A stretch of 64,000 bases of DNA, from the NCBI GenBank assembly GCA_003290165.1, contig QNQO01000450.1:682001-746000 (forward strand). Direction: 5' to 3'. Numbering within the stretch: position 1 is the stretch's first letter; each line of letters starts with the position of its first letter. The notes beneath the pieces are model-generated. The model was not told the origin of the DNA, made no database searches, and was given only the letters and a program-made list of their open reading frames with translations. The position numbers and the translations under genes were made by a program. Shown here piece after piece: positions 1-11,600 of the stretch. Origin of the DNA: Berberis thunbergii (Eukaryota; Streptophyta; Magnoliopsida; Ranunculales; Berberidaceae).

Positions 1-1467
1 TAGGGGTTGGACAGTCTATTTTGGAGCGTTGGGCAGGAAAATCATGGTGATGTGTTCTTGTTCTCAATTCTCTACAGATCGCTTTCGTGATCTTTTAGAT
101 TGCACCCGATCTTCGTATGTGCCATTTAAGACGTATATCAACCACCCAGCTTGTTTATCTGATTATGTTGCAGGGTCCATCTTTTCTTTCCCCTTGGACT
201 GTTTTTCCTTTAGTCCGATGAACTCGCTGAGTCGTACCCTTGGACCCAGTATTCGATTTCCTTTCACAAATTGTGGCAATCCTCGGTATCGTGTCCATGG
301 TCTTGGTGAACAGAACAATATTTTATCTTATCTTGACGGATCTCCTCTCAGTTTGGGTGGCCACTAGACGTCTTTCCAATTTGTCATGGTCTTCAAAACC
401 TTTGCCATACTTGTTTTTAAAGCAATGTAGGGCATGTACTTTGCGTCAACCGAGTTAGTTGACCGTTCGAGCTTTACCCTACCCAACTGCAGCTTTTTGA
501 ACTCCTATTTATCATAGTCAAGCCTGCTAGTGATCCGATACCTTTTGGCATGATTGTTGTCCTCCCACGATCTATCATCTCGCCTTCTCCCTTCTCTTCT
601 TTTCAGGTTCGTTGGGAGAAATATTTTGTCGGCTTTGTTTCTCTTTTTGGCAACCTACATCTCTTCAAGAGTGATGTATTTTTGTGCACTCATTACAGGG
701 CCACCATGCTCTTTGGAGGCTCTAGAGTTACAAAGTTGAATAACTGTCCCCCCTTGAATCCAAAGGTGAAGGTAGTTACAACCATGTCATCACTGCACCC
801 GTCAATCATAGTTAACTCGTCAGTGAATTATGTAACGTATTCCTTGAGAGTCAAATAAGGTTTCTTATTAATGTGAAGCAAATAGTGTGGACCCTTTCTA
901 ATCCGCTGACTGCCAGTGAAACTAGTGATGAACATTGTGGCCAAGGGTTGAAATGAGTCTATTTACCGTGGAGGGAGGTTGTTAAACCAATTTACTATGG
1001 ATGTGAGGCTGGTTGGGAAGATTCTACACAAGGTAGAGTCTGAGCTTTCTTTTATCACCAACATATGGTGAAAGTGCGTAGATGATTTGATGGATTGGTG
1101 GAACCATCATAAAGGTTCAAACTTTGGCAGGGTGAACTTCTTGGGCAAAGGAGTGTTCATGATCCGATCGGAGAAGGGTAGCATGGCAAGTTCATACAAC
1201 ATGTTTGGATTCGTGACTCCAATCCTAAATGGATTTGTGGGACAAGTCCACCAGTTCTTATCCTTCGTCTTAAGGTTCATTTCTTTTGAGGTTGGATCTT
1301 CGGAGCTCTGCAGGAACTTTTTGGTTCTCTTGAATATGATTGGTGGAGTTCCGCTGAAGTGGATCTCTGGTTTGCTCAACAAGTTGAACACACTCTTGTG
1401 TGAATCTCTCGACCACTTTAGTGAGTTGGGCTATGTGGGCTAAAAAGTGATCCACATGAAAATACAT
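1..1467 (-). pseudogene. Ty3/gypsy gag remnant, runs off left edge
   Basis: Read on the minus strand, broken frames give a plant Ty3/gypsy Gag. An N-terminal stretch begins at about 1467. It is followed by the typical 'PLPKKFTLPKFEPLYDGST' entry into the retrotransposon gag domain (about 1080-1160), then the capsid-like core with many stops (about 720-1080). A C-terminal segment 'YCSVHQDHGHDTEDC' lies near 280-320 and resembles the region around the Gag/protease boundary of Tat-type elements. Frameshifts and in-frame stops make it non-coding. No LTR is visible inside the window, so the rest of the element lies to the left. Similar Gag sequence recurs at 43775-44240. Family assignment rests on recognised motifs; lineage (Tat-like) is inference. 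Confidence 0.75.
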
Positions 1468-1540
1468 TTGTATTCCCCAAAAGTAGGGGCTTGTTGGAAG
1501 TCGAATAGTGGGAAATAGCAGATCTTCGAAAAAACAAATT

Positions 1541-2630
1541 TGGAAAAAGCAAAAATTCTTATATCGACTTAGGATTATTCACTTCCCCCAAATTTGGGAC
1601 ATGAAATTCAATTACAGAAAAACATTTAGCAACAACAGCTGAGACATAATTTAAAATTTGAAACAAACTAAAAAAAAAAACTCTTATCCGGAAACTCTTT
1701 GACAATGTTCACCCCACTGAAGTAACTTCAATAGTGTTGCCCAAAAATCTTTAAACCTGAGATAAACCTAATCAGCTACATTCCCAAAAGAATGTACAGA
1801 AAAAGCCAAAGCCTACTTGAGTCAACAATAAGATGGTATGAGTAATCTCCAACTCTAATACATTAAATAAATTACATGCTATAATCAAAAAATTACATAC
1901 AAAATAAAATAACACTTCAAAGACCAGTAGTTCCTCAATGATGCAAAGGTGTAATGCAAGAAAATCACAGTTCAAAGACATTTATTTCCTCAACTAGGCA
2001 ATCGTGTCATCCTAAGAAGTTTTTATCATTAGTAAAGTAAATATTTATTTTACCTGTATTACTCTATAGTGGTTAACTATGACAAGTCTGACCTACAATA
2101 ATGTTATTAGACTTGTAATCCGGCATGCAAAGGGTTAGAAACAATATGAACATAACTTCTCAAACAGTTGGTATTTTATCAATTAAAACAGTTGTGTCCA
2201 CATATTATTTGACTTAATATATCATTCACTTTTAACAAATTGATCACTTAGACAATACCACATTCGCACCACCTCTGTGTCAAACAAACATGTCCGTATG
2301 CATCTCTCATATAAAGAAGAACTTCTCGTCATCCATATCTAAGTGGGGACACATCACATATGGACATGCATCACCGGATACTCCTAACCATATGAGTAAC
2401 AAAAAAGTCAATCTTTGGGTTATCAATGCGCATAACTCACGTCACATTTTTTACTGATAAATAATCAAGCATATTTTAGGCATTTCAAAAATCACCCCCT
2501 TTATGCAAGACCCAACCCAAATGTTACTTAGTTTCTCTATAAGAAATGAGTACCTTATTCTGCAAGACCCACTAGAAGGTTACTTAGTTTCTATATAAGA
2601 GAGGGAAAAACATAATTGTCATGCCCCGAT
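1541..2630. repeat. Copy A of a ~1.09 kb AT-rich tandem duplication
   Basis: This AT-rich stretch has no coding potential. It aligns along its length with the sequence that starts at about 2631 (copy B). Shared landmarks are 'gtgaaattcaatta', 'aaaacatttagcaacaaca', 'cacatatggacatgcatcacc' and the closing 'cataattgtcatgccccga'. The junction text near 2617-2640 reappears at about 12040-12065 at the end of copy B, so the two units are head-to-tail. The unit could be tandem LTRs of an unidentified element ('tgtcatgcccc' resembles an LTR start) or a small satellite. It is not assigned to a family. Confidence 0.7.
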
Positions 2631-3254
2631 TTTCATGAAAATGAAATTCCTTATATCAACGTAGGATTATCTATTTCCCCTAAATCCGGGAAGTGAAATT
2701 CAATTATACAAAAACATTTAGCAACAACACCTGAGAAATAAATTTAAAATAGAAAAAATTAAAAATAAAATTCTAACTAGGAAAATCTTTGATAAGGTTA
2801 ACCCCACTAAAGAAACTCCAATAACGCTGAAAAAAATCTCAAAACTTGAGACAAAACTAATCAGCTACGTTCCAAAGAAAATTATCAAAAAAGCCAAAAC
2901 CCACTTAAGTCAGCAATTAAGCTATATGAGTAATCTCCAACTCTAAAAATTTAAATAAATATGCTATAACAAAAAATTCCATACAAAATAAAATATCACC
3001 TCAAAGACTGGTAGTTCCTAAATGAGGCAAATGTGTCATGTAAGAAAATCACAGTTCAAAAACATTTAGTTATTCAATAAGGCAATCGTGTCATCCTAAT
3101 AAGTTTTTATCATTATAAAGTAAATATTTATTTTACATGTATTACTATGTAGTGGTCAACCATGGCAAGTCTGACCTGCAGTAGTATTAGTAAACTTGTC
3201 ATCCTGCATGAAAAGGGTTAAAAACAATATGAATGTAACTTTTCAAATAATTGG
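2631..3254. repeat. Copy B of the duplication, left part
   Basis: This is the left ~620 bp of the second ~1.09 kb unit. It stops at 3254, exactly where a long retrotransposon begins, and resumes at 11601. Joined, the two parts equal copy A in length and order. The last five bases (ATTGG, 3250-3254) are repeated at 11596-11600 and occur once at the matching point of copy A (ttggtatttt near 2167). Copy A is therefore a natural empty site proving the insertion. Confidence 0.75.
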
Positions 3255-3887
3255 TGATGCAGTCATTTTTCGCTCCCTGCTTTGACCTAGTTCCTGCTAA
3301 CCTGATTAAGTAACGCATTTGAGCTATGGACCACCGTTGTGGTGACTGATGGCACTTTGATGCTAAACTCAAACAAGGATCGGTGGAAGGTGTAATGTTG
3401 TAGCAGGAAATTTGTAGCCTACCTTAGCTTACCAACCTCAGGTCTTATTTATAGTCCAAGGAGTCCTGGTTCTACTAGGCCATCATAGGAGTAGTTTAGA
3501 AAGGAGATCTTTGTAGAGATCCTTCTCTAATTAGAAGTCGTGTTGTAGAAGGAAGTTCCTTGTTAGCCCCGTGCTCCTAGATATGTGAGAGATAATTCCC
3601 AATGCGAGAGTAATCGTAAAAGGGAGTTTCCCTGTGTGGAGTGTACTCTGATATTTGCTTCCTGGTTGGAGGCAGAGAGCAAATGTAGTTGCCCGTCCAA
3701 AGTTGATACTCGAGATACTTGCCTTAGTAAGACTTATGAGTATTGAGGATAGATGTTAGACGTGTGGGCCTAGCATGTTGTGAGAGCTTTGGGTCCGCCT
3801 AGCGGACTGAATTGAATGGGCTTAAAACCGCTTGGACTGAATTAGCATTGGGCTGATGTTGGGGCCCATATTTCCTCGAGATCATCA
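3255..3887 (-). repeat. 3' LTR of the Tat/Retand-like element
   Basis: The left boundary follows ATTGG and starts TGATGCAGTCATTTTT; the right boundary ends ATCATCA. It pairs with 10987-11595: matching blocks include 'aaggtgtaatgttgta', 'aaggagtcctggttctac', 'gttagccccgtgctcctaga' and 'tgtactctgatatttgcttc'. It lies downstream of integrase in the minus-strand reading and is therefore the 3' LTR. Confidence 0.85.
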
Positions 3888-4095
3888 TGACACATGTGTG
3901 GCTTAGAGGTGTGGCCATTTTTATGTATCATTAGCTACTCCTCCCGAGTTAGTGGGTTGTTAAGTTGGTCTACTGACTCTTTGAAAATACAATTGTACCA
4001 TCGTGATGACTGGGCTCAAAGCATTCGTCTCGAGCGGCACATGACATTAATGGGTATGCGACTTCTCAAGGAGGGAAAGTGTGGTTTGCCTTCCC

Positions 4096-4103
4096 TATAA
4101 ATA
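4096..4103 (+). promoter_or_regulatory. TATA box in front of the antisense ORF
   Basis: TATAAATA on the plus strand lies 76 bp upstream of the ATG at 4179 and about 210 bp inside the LTR edge. Position and sequence suit a pol II core promoter that would transcribe the extra ORF against pol. The promoter assignment is inferred from sequence only. Confidence 0.5.
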
Positions 4104-4178
4104 TTCATTGTCTTGAGGAGGATTTCCCATTGTTTTCTCTGCTATCTTCTTGAGCAATAGCATTTGTTTTATCTTCTA

Positions 4179-5956
4179 ATGGCTGACAACGTTAAACTTT
4201 CTTCCAAGGATCTGTTATCCCTTGCTTGTATCAATTTCTTCAAAGGTAGTTTGGTTGACCAATCTGAGTTGATCATGCTCCGTAGTTTGTACTACATTCT
4301 GAAAGATTTGCAAATTGCTCCTGTGTTTGGAGTTTTAGGTCCGATTGTACCTCCTCATGGGTTCATAGGCTTACATCGAGGCATGTTTGAGTCTGGGCTC
4401 CGACTTCCAATGCCAAATGATGTCTGGTGCTTCTTTTTTAAAATGCCTCCCATTCAATTGGAGCAAAGCGGGTTCTCGATACTGCTTACAATTCTCCTGA
4501 GGGCTCGTGACGCTGGACTCCATTTTACCTCATTTGTAATCCACATCTGACCGAGGCTCGATTGGATTCTAGGGGTATCTGTGTGTTGAAATGTCCTCAT
4601 TGTTTGCGATCGGGGCGGACAGTGCTAAATCTTGGGAAAAACAATGGTTTTTTGCTTGGGAAAATTCTGGTTACTTCAAGCTTGAGAGTCGTAGAGTGTC
4701 TCGATACTTTTAGTTTGATTTCTATGAGTCTCTTGGTCATCTGCGCATGCATATTTTTATATATTCCTTCTGTGATACTAGTTCTGATGATGTTCCTTTA
4801 TTTCAGGGAGGTTTGTTATCCCGTCTCTCAACGAGAAACAGAAACAAATAGAGAGAGAGTTTCTAAAGCTCCCTTTGACTTCCATTGAGGAGGTCATAAT
4901 GCCAGGCAAAGTTGCACGGTGCGGTCTGCTATGGTGTTCTTATGGTGCTCACCCCGTGTCAGGTTCGTCGACTGAGGGGGTGGTTGCCCGTCGCACGAGG
5001 AAGAGAAGTATGTCCTTGCCCAGTCCTTTCGGGTTTGCTGAATTGGAGGCGAATGTGCCTCCCGTTGTTGTCTCGAGAAAGATGCAAAATTATGTCAAGG
5101 CGGCTTCTCCCTTTAGTATGTCGCAGTCTGCATAGGCAACACCATTGGGTGGTCGCGGCCTTTCTCCAGATGTTCCGATTTCCCTTGTTGACTTAGCGGG
5201 GGAGGAAGTTAGACCGCGTATTGAGGTTTCGCGTCGTCGCGGTCTCGGAACAGCTACTCGTACCCTAGAGTCATACAACCTTGTTTTGCTGCACCTGAAG
5301 CCTGTGGGAGGGTTCTTGCTTTGGAGAAAGCCTTTGTGGATTTGCGGATGTCATATTCAGACGCTCTCTATCGGGCAGACTCCCTGAATGGTCAATTGTA
5401 GGATACTGAAATTTTTGAGAATCGCAAGAACGTGAAGGTTGCAACCTTTGTTACAGAAGTAGAAGTTGCTGGTATGAGAACTCAGCTGAGGATTGCTGAG
5501 TTTGATTTGGCATCAACTCATGCCCGAACTGAGGCAGACAAGGGTTGAACTAGAGCGCTTGGAGGCGGCTGTGGACAAGTGGTCTTTTGAATGGGAGGCT
5601 CAAAAGTCGAAAGGAAGCAGGCAAAAGCAGACTGGGTAGTTGAAAGGCAGCAACTGGAAGTTGTTGTTGATGAGGGGCTTCACCGTGTTCTGGAGGCGAA
5701 GCGATTGCTGACGGAGGAACGCTCGCACTATGAGGTCTGATTGGGCGCGGTGGACTTCGACATGTCAAACAGGAGGCCATTAATCCCGTCCGAGGTCATT
5801 CGGGGTAGATTGGAGCTCCTGAAGCTGATTAGGGGAGTGCATCTTTGTATTGACCTTGATTTCGCTTGCTACAGGAGGGCTGCTTTTGGGCTGATCAATC
5901 AAGGAGAGGGTTCTGGCACCGCGAGGCTTGCTAATGAAGAGGATGTTTCTCCTTAG
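4179..5956 (+). pseudogene. Antisense extra ORF (aORF) of the Tat-like element, putative gypsy-type transposon domain
   Basis: The ORF starts MADNVKLSS and carries the recognisable block 'PPHGFIGLHRGMFESGLRLP' near residues 60-80. This matches the 'putative gypsy type transposon' domain (PF04195 class) found in plant Tat-lineage extra ORFs. The first frame stops at about 4550. The remainder continues in shifted frames through a polar middle (about 4875-5135), a glutamate/alanine-rich likely coiled coil (about 5460-5740) and an acidic C-terminus ending near 5956. It is encoded opposite to pol, between integrase and the 3' LTR. A second, related copy is at 29023-31390. The protein's function is unknown. 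This copy is broken by several stops. Confidence 0.72.
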
Positions 5957-6179
5957 AGTGATTGTAATGCCCGTTCCTAGATGGATAATATATAGACATG
6001 TTTTTTTAATTAAAGTGTTGTTTTGTTCCATATTGTCTTTTTTTACTTTAGTTTCTTTGTAGACAATAGAGTTTGCACTGCTAGGGAGAATGCCTATCTT
6101 TGTCAGTCAAAATATATTGCTGCTTTGGGTTGCGCTTAAGATAGATTAGGGTTTAACCAGCAAAAATTGTTGTTGGTCA

Positions 6180-7165
6180 GAGGTTGACCAGGCTCACTCA
6201 GTCATTGTCTGTAATGACTACCTCAGTGTTGGCGGACTTCGCTGACTCCTACTCCTATTCCTTAAACCGTTTGGAGCAGATTAGCCATCGTCATCAGTTG
6301 CGAACTAACTAATCTTTCCTTGGAAGTTTGGCGATCATTGTTCGTGTTGAGAGCAATGATCCCTTGCGATTCGTCATCATAAGTGGACAAGCACTGACTA
6401 GACTCCCACTTCCTCAGCCATTGTGGTATGTGCGGAGCGGATTAGGCTTTGGGCACCAGAAGCTGTCTTCATCAGTCACGAACTGACTAAGCTTACCTGG
6501 TAAGTTCAGCGATCATTGTCTATGTTGAGAGCAATGATCCTTTGGAGAGTCGTCGTCATCAGCAAACAAGTGCTAAATAGACTCCCACTTTCTCAGCCAT
6601 TGTGATCCGCGTGAAGCGGATTAGGCTTTGGGCACAGAAGTAGTCATCATCAATCGGGAACTGACTAAGCTTACCTGGTAAGGTTAGCGATCATTGTCGG
6701 TGTTCAGAGCAATGATCCCTTGGAGAGTCGCCGTCATCGGCGAATAAGTGCTAATAGACTCCCACTTTCTCTACCATTGTGATCCACATGAAGCGGATTA
6801 GGCTTTGGGCACAGAAGCAGTCATCATCAATTGCGAACTGGCTAAGCTTACCTGGTAAGTTCGGCGATCATTATCAATGTTGAGAGCAATGATCATTTGG
6901 CGATTCGTCGTCATCAGTGAACAAGCGATAACTAGACTCCCACTTCCTCAACCATCATGATCCGCGTGAAGCGGATTAGGCTTTGGGCACAGAAGCAGTC
7001 AACATCAATCGCGAACTGACTGAGCTTACCTGGTAAGTTTGGCGATCATTTTCCGTGTTGAGAGCAATGATACCTTGGTGAGTCGTCATCATTAGTAGAC
7101 AAGTGCTGACTAGACTCCCACTTCCTCAACCGTTGTGATCCACGCGGAACGGATTAGGCTTTGGG
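6180..7165. repeat. Tandem array, ~178-bp unit, about 5 copies
   Basis: The landmark 'gcggattaggctttgggcac' recurs at 6437, 6616, 6793, 6971 and, slightly changed, 7149, giving spacings of 179, 177, 178 and 178 bp. A weaker first unit lies near 6278. Each unit also holds 'gcgatcatt..ttgagagcaatgatc', which is itself a short inverted repeat (gatcatt / aatgatc), and 'tagactcccacttcctca'. The array lies in the non-coding gap between the pol stop and the antisense ORF of the Tat-like element, where tandem repeats are known to arise in Ogre/Tat elements. Confidence 0.85.
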
Positions 7166-7246
7166 ATGATATTCAAGTTTGGCCATAGCCGAGCTAGTTG
7201 ACGGTCGTAATGGATAGCAATGGAAACTTTGGTAAAAGCAAAACAT

Positions 7247-9900
7247 TTTATTGATAATATTTTTTGAGGTGTTCTACATTCCATGGTCGTTTAAGCCTGT
7301 CGCCGTCTGCGTCTTCCAACCAGTATCTTCCCGGCGTGTTAACCTTGGAAACTCTGTAAGGTCCTTCCCAATTCGGATTTAGCTTTCTTGCTTCGGCTTC
7401 TTTGGTGTTCTCCCACCTTGAATTCATGTGGCTTGACCTTCTTGTTGTAGTATTGTGCCATCCATTGTCTGTAGGCGGCTATCTTGGTGGAGGCCAAATC
7501 CCTTTTTCATCGAGGAGGTCTAGTCCCACGCGCAAGGCCTCGTCGTTGTTGTCTGGTCTAAACTCTTCAGTCCAGAAGGTTGGCACATCGAGTTCTACCG
7601 AAATCATAGCTTCTGACCCGTATGCTAGGGTGAAGGGTGTATCTCCGGTAGGGGCTCTTTTGGTTGTTCGATATGCTCAAATTATTCCTGGTAGCTTTGG
7701 AACCCATTTTCCTTTGGTTGCGTTGAGCTGCTTCTGATGGCTTCTAGGATCGTCTGGTTGGTAACTTTCGCTTGACCGTTGGCCTGGGGATGTCTTGGTG
7801 ATGAGAAGTGGTGATTAACACTTAACCTTTTGCACAGTTTCTTGACCTTGCCACCTTCGAACTGAGTTCCGTTGTCACTGAAGGCTCTTCTGAAGGCAAC
7901 AAACATCGGTGTAGGGGCCCTATCACCAATCTCCTGTATAACTTGTCGTTTAGGAGAATGTACCTTGTTGTTCTATTTTTAAGTTTTCTTGCTTCAACCT
8001 TGTCGGTTGGTAAGGCTCCGCTTGCTATATATTCCAGTATCAGAGTCACTTAATTTGGTTGTGTTTCCATAGCGTAGATGTCTTTATGTTCTTCTTCATC
8101 GATGCTTGATTGTTCTTGATGTTTGATGAGGTCGCTTGAGACTTCGTCAGTGGCCGAGGCTTCTCTGTCTAGTGTGTCGGCTATTTTGTTGTCATCTCTG
8201 GGGCACTGCGTAAGTTCACAGCTCCTGAACCTGCCCATTATGCCAAGTACCTTGTCACGGTAGGCTATCATGCGGGGGTCCTTATTGTTGAAATCCCCTT
8301 TGACCTAGTTGACTACCAGTCTTGAGTCTATGTAAGATGTCAAACAGTCTATACTGATCCCTAATGCTAGTTTTAGGCCGGACAAGAGGGCTTCATACTT
8401 GGCCTTGTTGTTTGAAGCGGGGAAACCAAACCTGACTGTCTTTTTAAGGGTGAAGCCGTTGGGGGAGCGGAGTGTGATCCCCCCTCCACTCGTTTTTCCA
8501 GTCGAGGAACAGTCGCAGTACAAGATCCACGCTTGGGCATTTGAGTCCGAGGGTTGGTGTTCTAACTTTAGTTCTTGTCTGCCAATGAACTCAACAATGT
8601 AGTCTGCCAGCGCTTGGGTTTTAATGGCGGTTCTTGGAGCGTAGTTTATGTCAAATTGTCCGAGCTCCACCAACCATTTCACCATCTTACTAGATAACTA
8701 GAGTTTATGGAGTGGAGGGGATGCTTTGTCAAGACCATTATGGAGTGAGCCTGAAAATAGAGCCTTAGTTTCCTGAAGGATACGACCAGTGCCAAATCCA
8801 ATTTTTCTAGATTCGGATAGTGTGCTTCCACTTCTATAAAGGTTTTATTGATGTAAAATACTGGTCTTTGGGTTCCTCAGTCATTTCCTCAGTTGAACTG
8901 ACAGCGTGTTCAGAAACAAACAAGTATATGTAAAGTGTTTTTCTTATCGCTGGCTTCGAGAGTAGATCTTCCCCATATATACTTTCAGGCTTGTTTACAT
9001 TCTTCGTTCCATGAGAACTCTTTGTTCCCTCTTAGTATCTTAAAGAAAGGCATGCATTTATCGAAGGATTTTGATATGAATCTGTTGAGTGTTGTTACTC
9101 TTCTAGTCAGGCTCTGAACGTCTCTAATGTTGGTTGGGTCTTTCATGTCGAGAATGGTTTAAATCTATTTTGGGTCAGCCTCGATTCCCTTTCTATTTAC
9201 TATATAGCCCACGAATTTTCTAGACTCGACTCCGAACATGCATTTTTGTGGTTAAGTTTCATCTGGTATTTCCTGAGTTGGTCAAACACTTCAGCGAGGT
9301 CGTGCACATGGTCAGGGCAATGGAGGCTCTTGACCAGCATGTCGTCTATGTAGACCTCTATGTTCCTGTCGATTTGTTCTTTGAACATCTAGTTAATCAG
9401 TCGTTGGTATGTAGCGCCTGGATTATTTAAGCCAAATGGCATCACCATATAGCTGTATATCCCCCTTTCTGTCATGAAAGAAGTTTTTTCTTGATCTAGG
9501 GGTGCATCAATGTTTAATTATAGCCAGAATAGGTGTCCATGAAGCTGAGTAGGCTATGCTCTGAAGTGGCACCCACGATCGGATCGATGCGGGGGAGCGG
9601 GAAGCTGTCCTTTGGACAAGTTTTGTTTAGGTTAATGTAGTCTACACACACTCTCCATTTTCCATTTTCTTTCTAACGAGAAAAGTATTTGCCAGCCAGT
9701 CGGGGTATCATGCTTCCTTGATCATGCCCGCGTTGAGTAAACGTTGTACCTCCTCGTTTATGATCGCTTTCCTTTCGAGATCCATAGGTCTTTTCTTCTG
9801 CCTAATAGTTTTCTTCGAGAGGTCCACCTCGAGGCAATGGGTTATTATTGACGAATCGATCCCCACCATGTCCCGCATGGTCCAAGCGAAGATGTCCTAG
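7247..9900 (-). pseudogene. Ty3/gypsy pol: RT, RNase H and integrase (decayed)
   Basis: Reverse transcriptase is recognisable from about 9840 downward by 'KWRVCVDYINLNKTCPKDSF' (about 9650), 'LSFMDTYSGYN' (about 9545), the catalytic 'YIDDMLVKS' (about 9335-9360) and 'FVGYIVNRKGIEADPK' (about 9180). RNase H spans about 8300-8900 ('YCDCSSTGKTSGGGI', 'NNKAKYEALLSGLKLA'). The integrase zinc-binding and core region spans about 7680-8050 ('FSDNGTQFEG', 'PRHPQANGQAKVTNQ'). The C-terminal 'LEDADGD'-like tail ends near 7250. Many stops and frameshifts separate the pieces, so no active polyprotein can be made. Domain order PR-RT-RH-INT is typical of Ty3/gypsy. Confidence 0.88.
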
Positions 9901-10229
9901 TTACGTTGCAGCAACTCCATGAGTTACTTTGTCACTACCTTGCTCAAGCGGGAACCAATCTGAATGGCCTCTCTGTTTTGAGGGTTGTCAAGGTAGACCA
10001 TAATGGTTTCTTCCTCTAGTTGTCTGGCAGAGGGCTTACACTTGCCTCGTTGTCTGGGGTCAGTTGTTTCCCTCCTACACTTTGGGCGAAACAGAGAGTT
10101 ATCTTAGCCACTAGGCCAGCCGCAAATTTGGAATTGTCGGGTGGCAAGGTCATCGTGTACTGGCACTCCCTGGCAACTACCTGGTCACCTCTCAATGTAT
10201 CAATCGCTTGGCTTGTTTGGTACGCATTG

Positions 10230-10911
10230 GTGCAGGGTGGAGACTGCTGTTTTCATCTGATGTATCCAGGGTCTTCCTAGGACTGCGTTGTATGCCTAAG
10301 GCGTGTTGATCACTATAAATTCTTGAAACGGGGTTTTTTGAGTTGGCTGCTCTCCTGTTGCTGTAGTCAGATGTATATATATGATCGGGAACCTCCTTTC
10401 GCCACTGAATTGATCATCGAGGGGTCAATGCTGTCTCTTCTAGTTGCATGTTGCGGAACGTGTGGAGAAACAAGATGTTCATCGAGCTCCCAATGTCTAC
10501 TAAATATTTCCTTACCTCCCATCCTGCCAGAGAAATCGTTACCACCAGAGCATCGTTGTGTGGGAGTTGTACGCCCAGAAGATATTTCTCTGTAAATACC
10601 AGTGGTGTGAACGGGCCTCGTTCTCGACCATGTTGTATCGGTTGTTTGCCACGTATCGCTTGGATCTTCATATTTCGTAGAACCCTTTTCCTGGATCTAT
10701 TGGATAATTCAGACTCGGAATGTGCTTGATGAAGCACATATATTTTGTTGGTCGATGGCTCCTCGAGGTTTGTTGGTGCAGCCGCTGCTCCGGGAACGCG
10801 AGTTGGTTGTCCATGCATGACAAGAACTGTTGAAAGTGGTGGAGTAGGGACAACCTGAGCATTTAACATGTCCCCTAGTTCTCCATTGTTGTGTGACCTA
10901 AGGGCCACCAT
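10230..10911 (-). pseudogene. Short gag N-terminus joined in frame to aspartic protease
   Basis: The minus-strand ORF 10911-10414 (165 codons) opens with a Gag-like leader (MVALRSHNNGELGDM). After about 80 residues it passes directly into the spacer and protease region of Tat elements ('FTPLVFTEKYLLGVQLPHND'). The active-site motif reads LVDIGSS instead of the usual DTGSS/DNGSS. The protease tail 'LGRPWIHQMKTAVSTLHQC' continues in another frame to about 10230. The Gag capsid and zinc-knuckle regions, normally about 1 kb, are absent, so an internal deletion that kept the frame is inferred. The element depends on others for capsid. Confidence 0.72.
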
Positions 10912-10960
10912 CTCTCTGGATTTTGAAGGGAAACGACGCTTAGTGTAAAGTTACGGACTT

Positions 10961-10985
10961 TGTCGTCCTCATGGACGGTGCCAAA
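10961..10985 (-). other. Primer binding site candidate of the Tat-like element
   Basis: Immediately inside the 5' LTR the minus strand reads TTTGGCACCGTCCATGAGGA. This resembles the TGGCGCCGTC-type primer sites of Tat-lineage elements. The matching tRNA was not identified. Confidence 0.5.
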
Positions 10986-10986
10986 C

Positions 10987-11595
10987 CGATGCAGTCATTT
11001 TTTCGGTACTTGTTTGACCCAGTTTCTACTGACCTGCACAAGTAACGCATGTGAGCCACGGGCCACCATTGTGATGGCCGATGGCACCCCGATGTTAGAG
11101 TCAGACATGAATCTAAGGAAGGTGTAATGTTGTAACAGGGAATTTGTAGTATACCTTAGCTTATCAACCTCATGTCTTATTTATAGTGCAAGGAGTCCTG
11201 GTTCTACCAGCCATCGTAGGTGTAGTTTAGGAAGGAGATCTTCGTGGAGATCATTTTCTAATTAGGAGTCGTGCTGTAGGAGGGAAGTTCCATGTTAGCC
11301 CCGTGCTCCTAGATACGCGGGAGATAGTTTCCAATGAGAGAGTAATTCGAGTTCCCCTGTGTAAAGTGTACTCTGATATTTGCTTCCTAATTAGAAACAG
11401 AGAGCAGTTGTAGTTGCCTGTCCGAAGTTGATCCTCGAGATACTTTCCTTAGTATGACTTATGGGTATTGAGGATAGATGTGAGACGTGTGGGCCTAGCA
11501 TACTGTTGGAGTTCGGGTCCACCTGGCGGACTGAAATTGAGCGGGCTTAGAACCGCTTGGGCTTGATCAGCGTTGGACTAGTACCCGTATCATCA
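10987..11595 (-). repeat. 5' LTR of the Tat/Retand-like element
   Basis: This is the partner of 3255-3887. It ends ...CCCGTATCATCA at 11595, directly before the ATTGG duplication. Its inner end reads CGATGCAGTC where the other LTR has TGATGCAGTC, so the terminal T has mutated. At 609 bp it is slightly shorter than the other copy, with several small indels. Confidence 0.85.
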
Positions 11596-11600
11596 ATTGG

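Larger units (their letters stand above)
3255..11595 (-). mobile_element. Complete, decayed Tat/Retand-like Ty3/gypsy retrotransposon
   Basis: The 8341-bp element is bounded by a 5-bp target duplication ATTGG (3250-3254 and 11596-11600) and two LTRs of about 0.6 kb that begin TGATG and end ATCA on the plus strand. Pol runs on the minus strand in the order protease, reverse transcriptase, RNase H, integrase, which defines Ty3/gypsy. Between integrase and the downstream LTR lie a 178-bp tandem array and an antisense extra ORF, the arrangement known for Tat-lineage elements such as Retand. Most of gag is deleted and pol is full of stops. The LTRs have clearly diverged (roughly one difference in six over the first 200 bp by eye), so the insertion is old. 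Confidence 0.88.
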
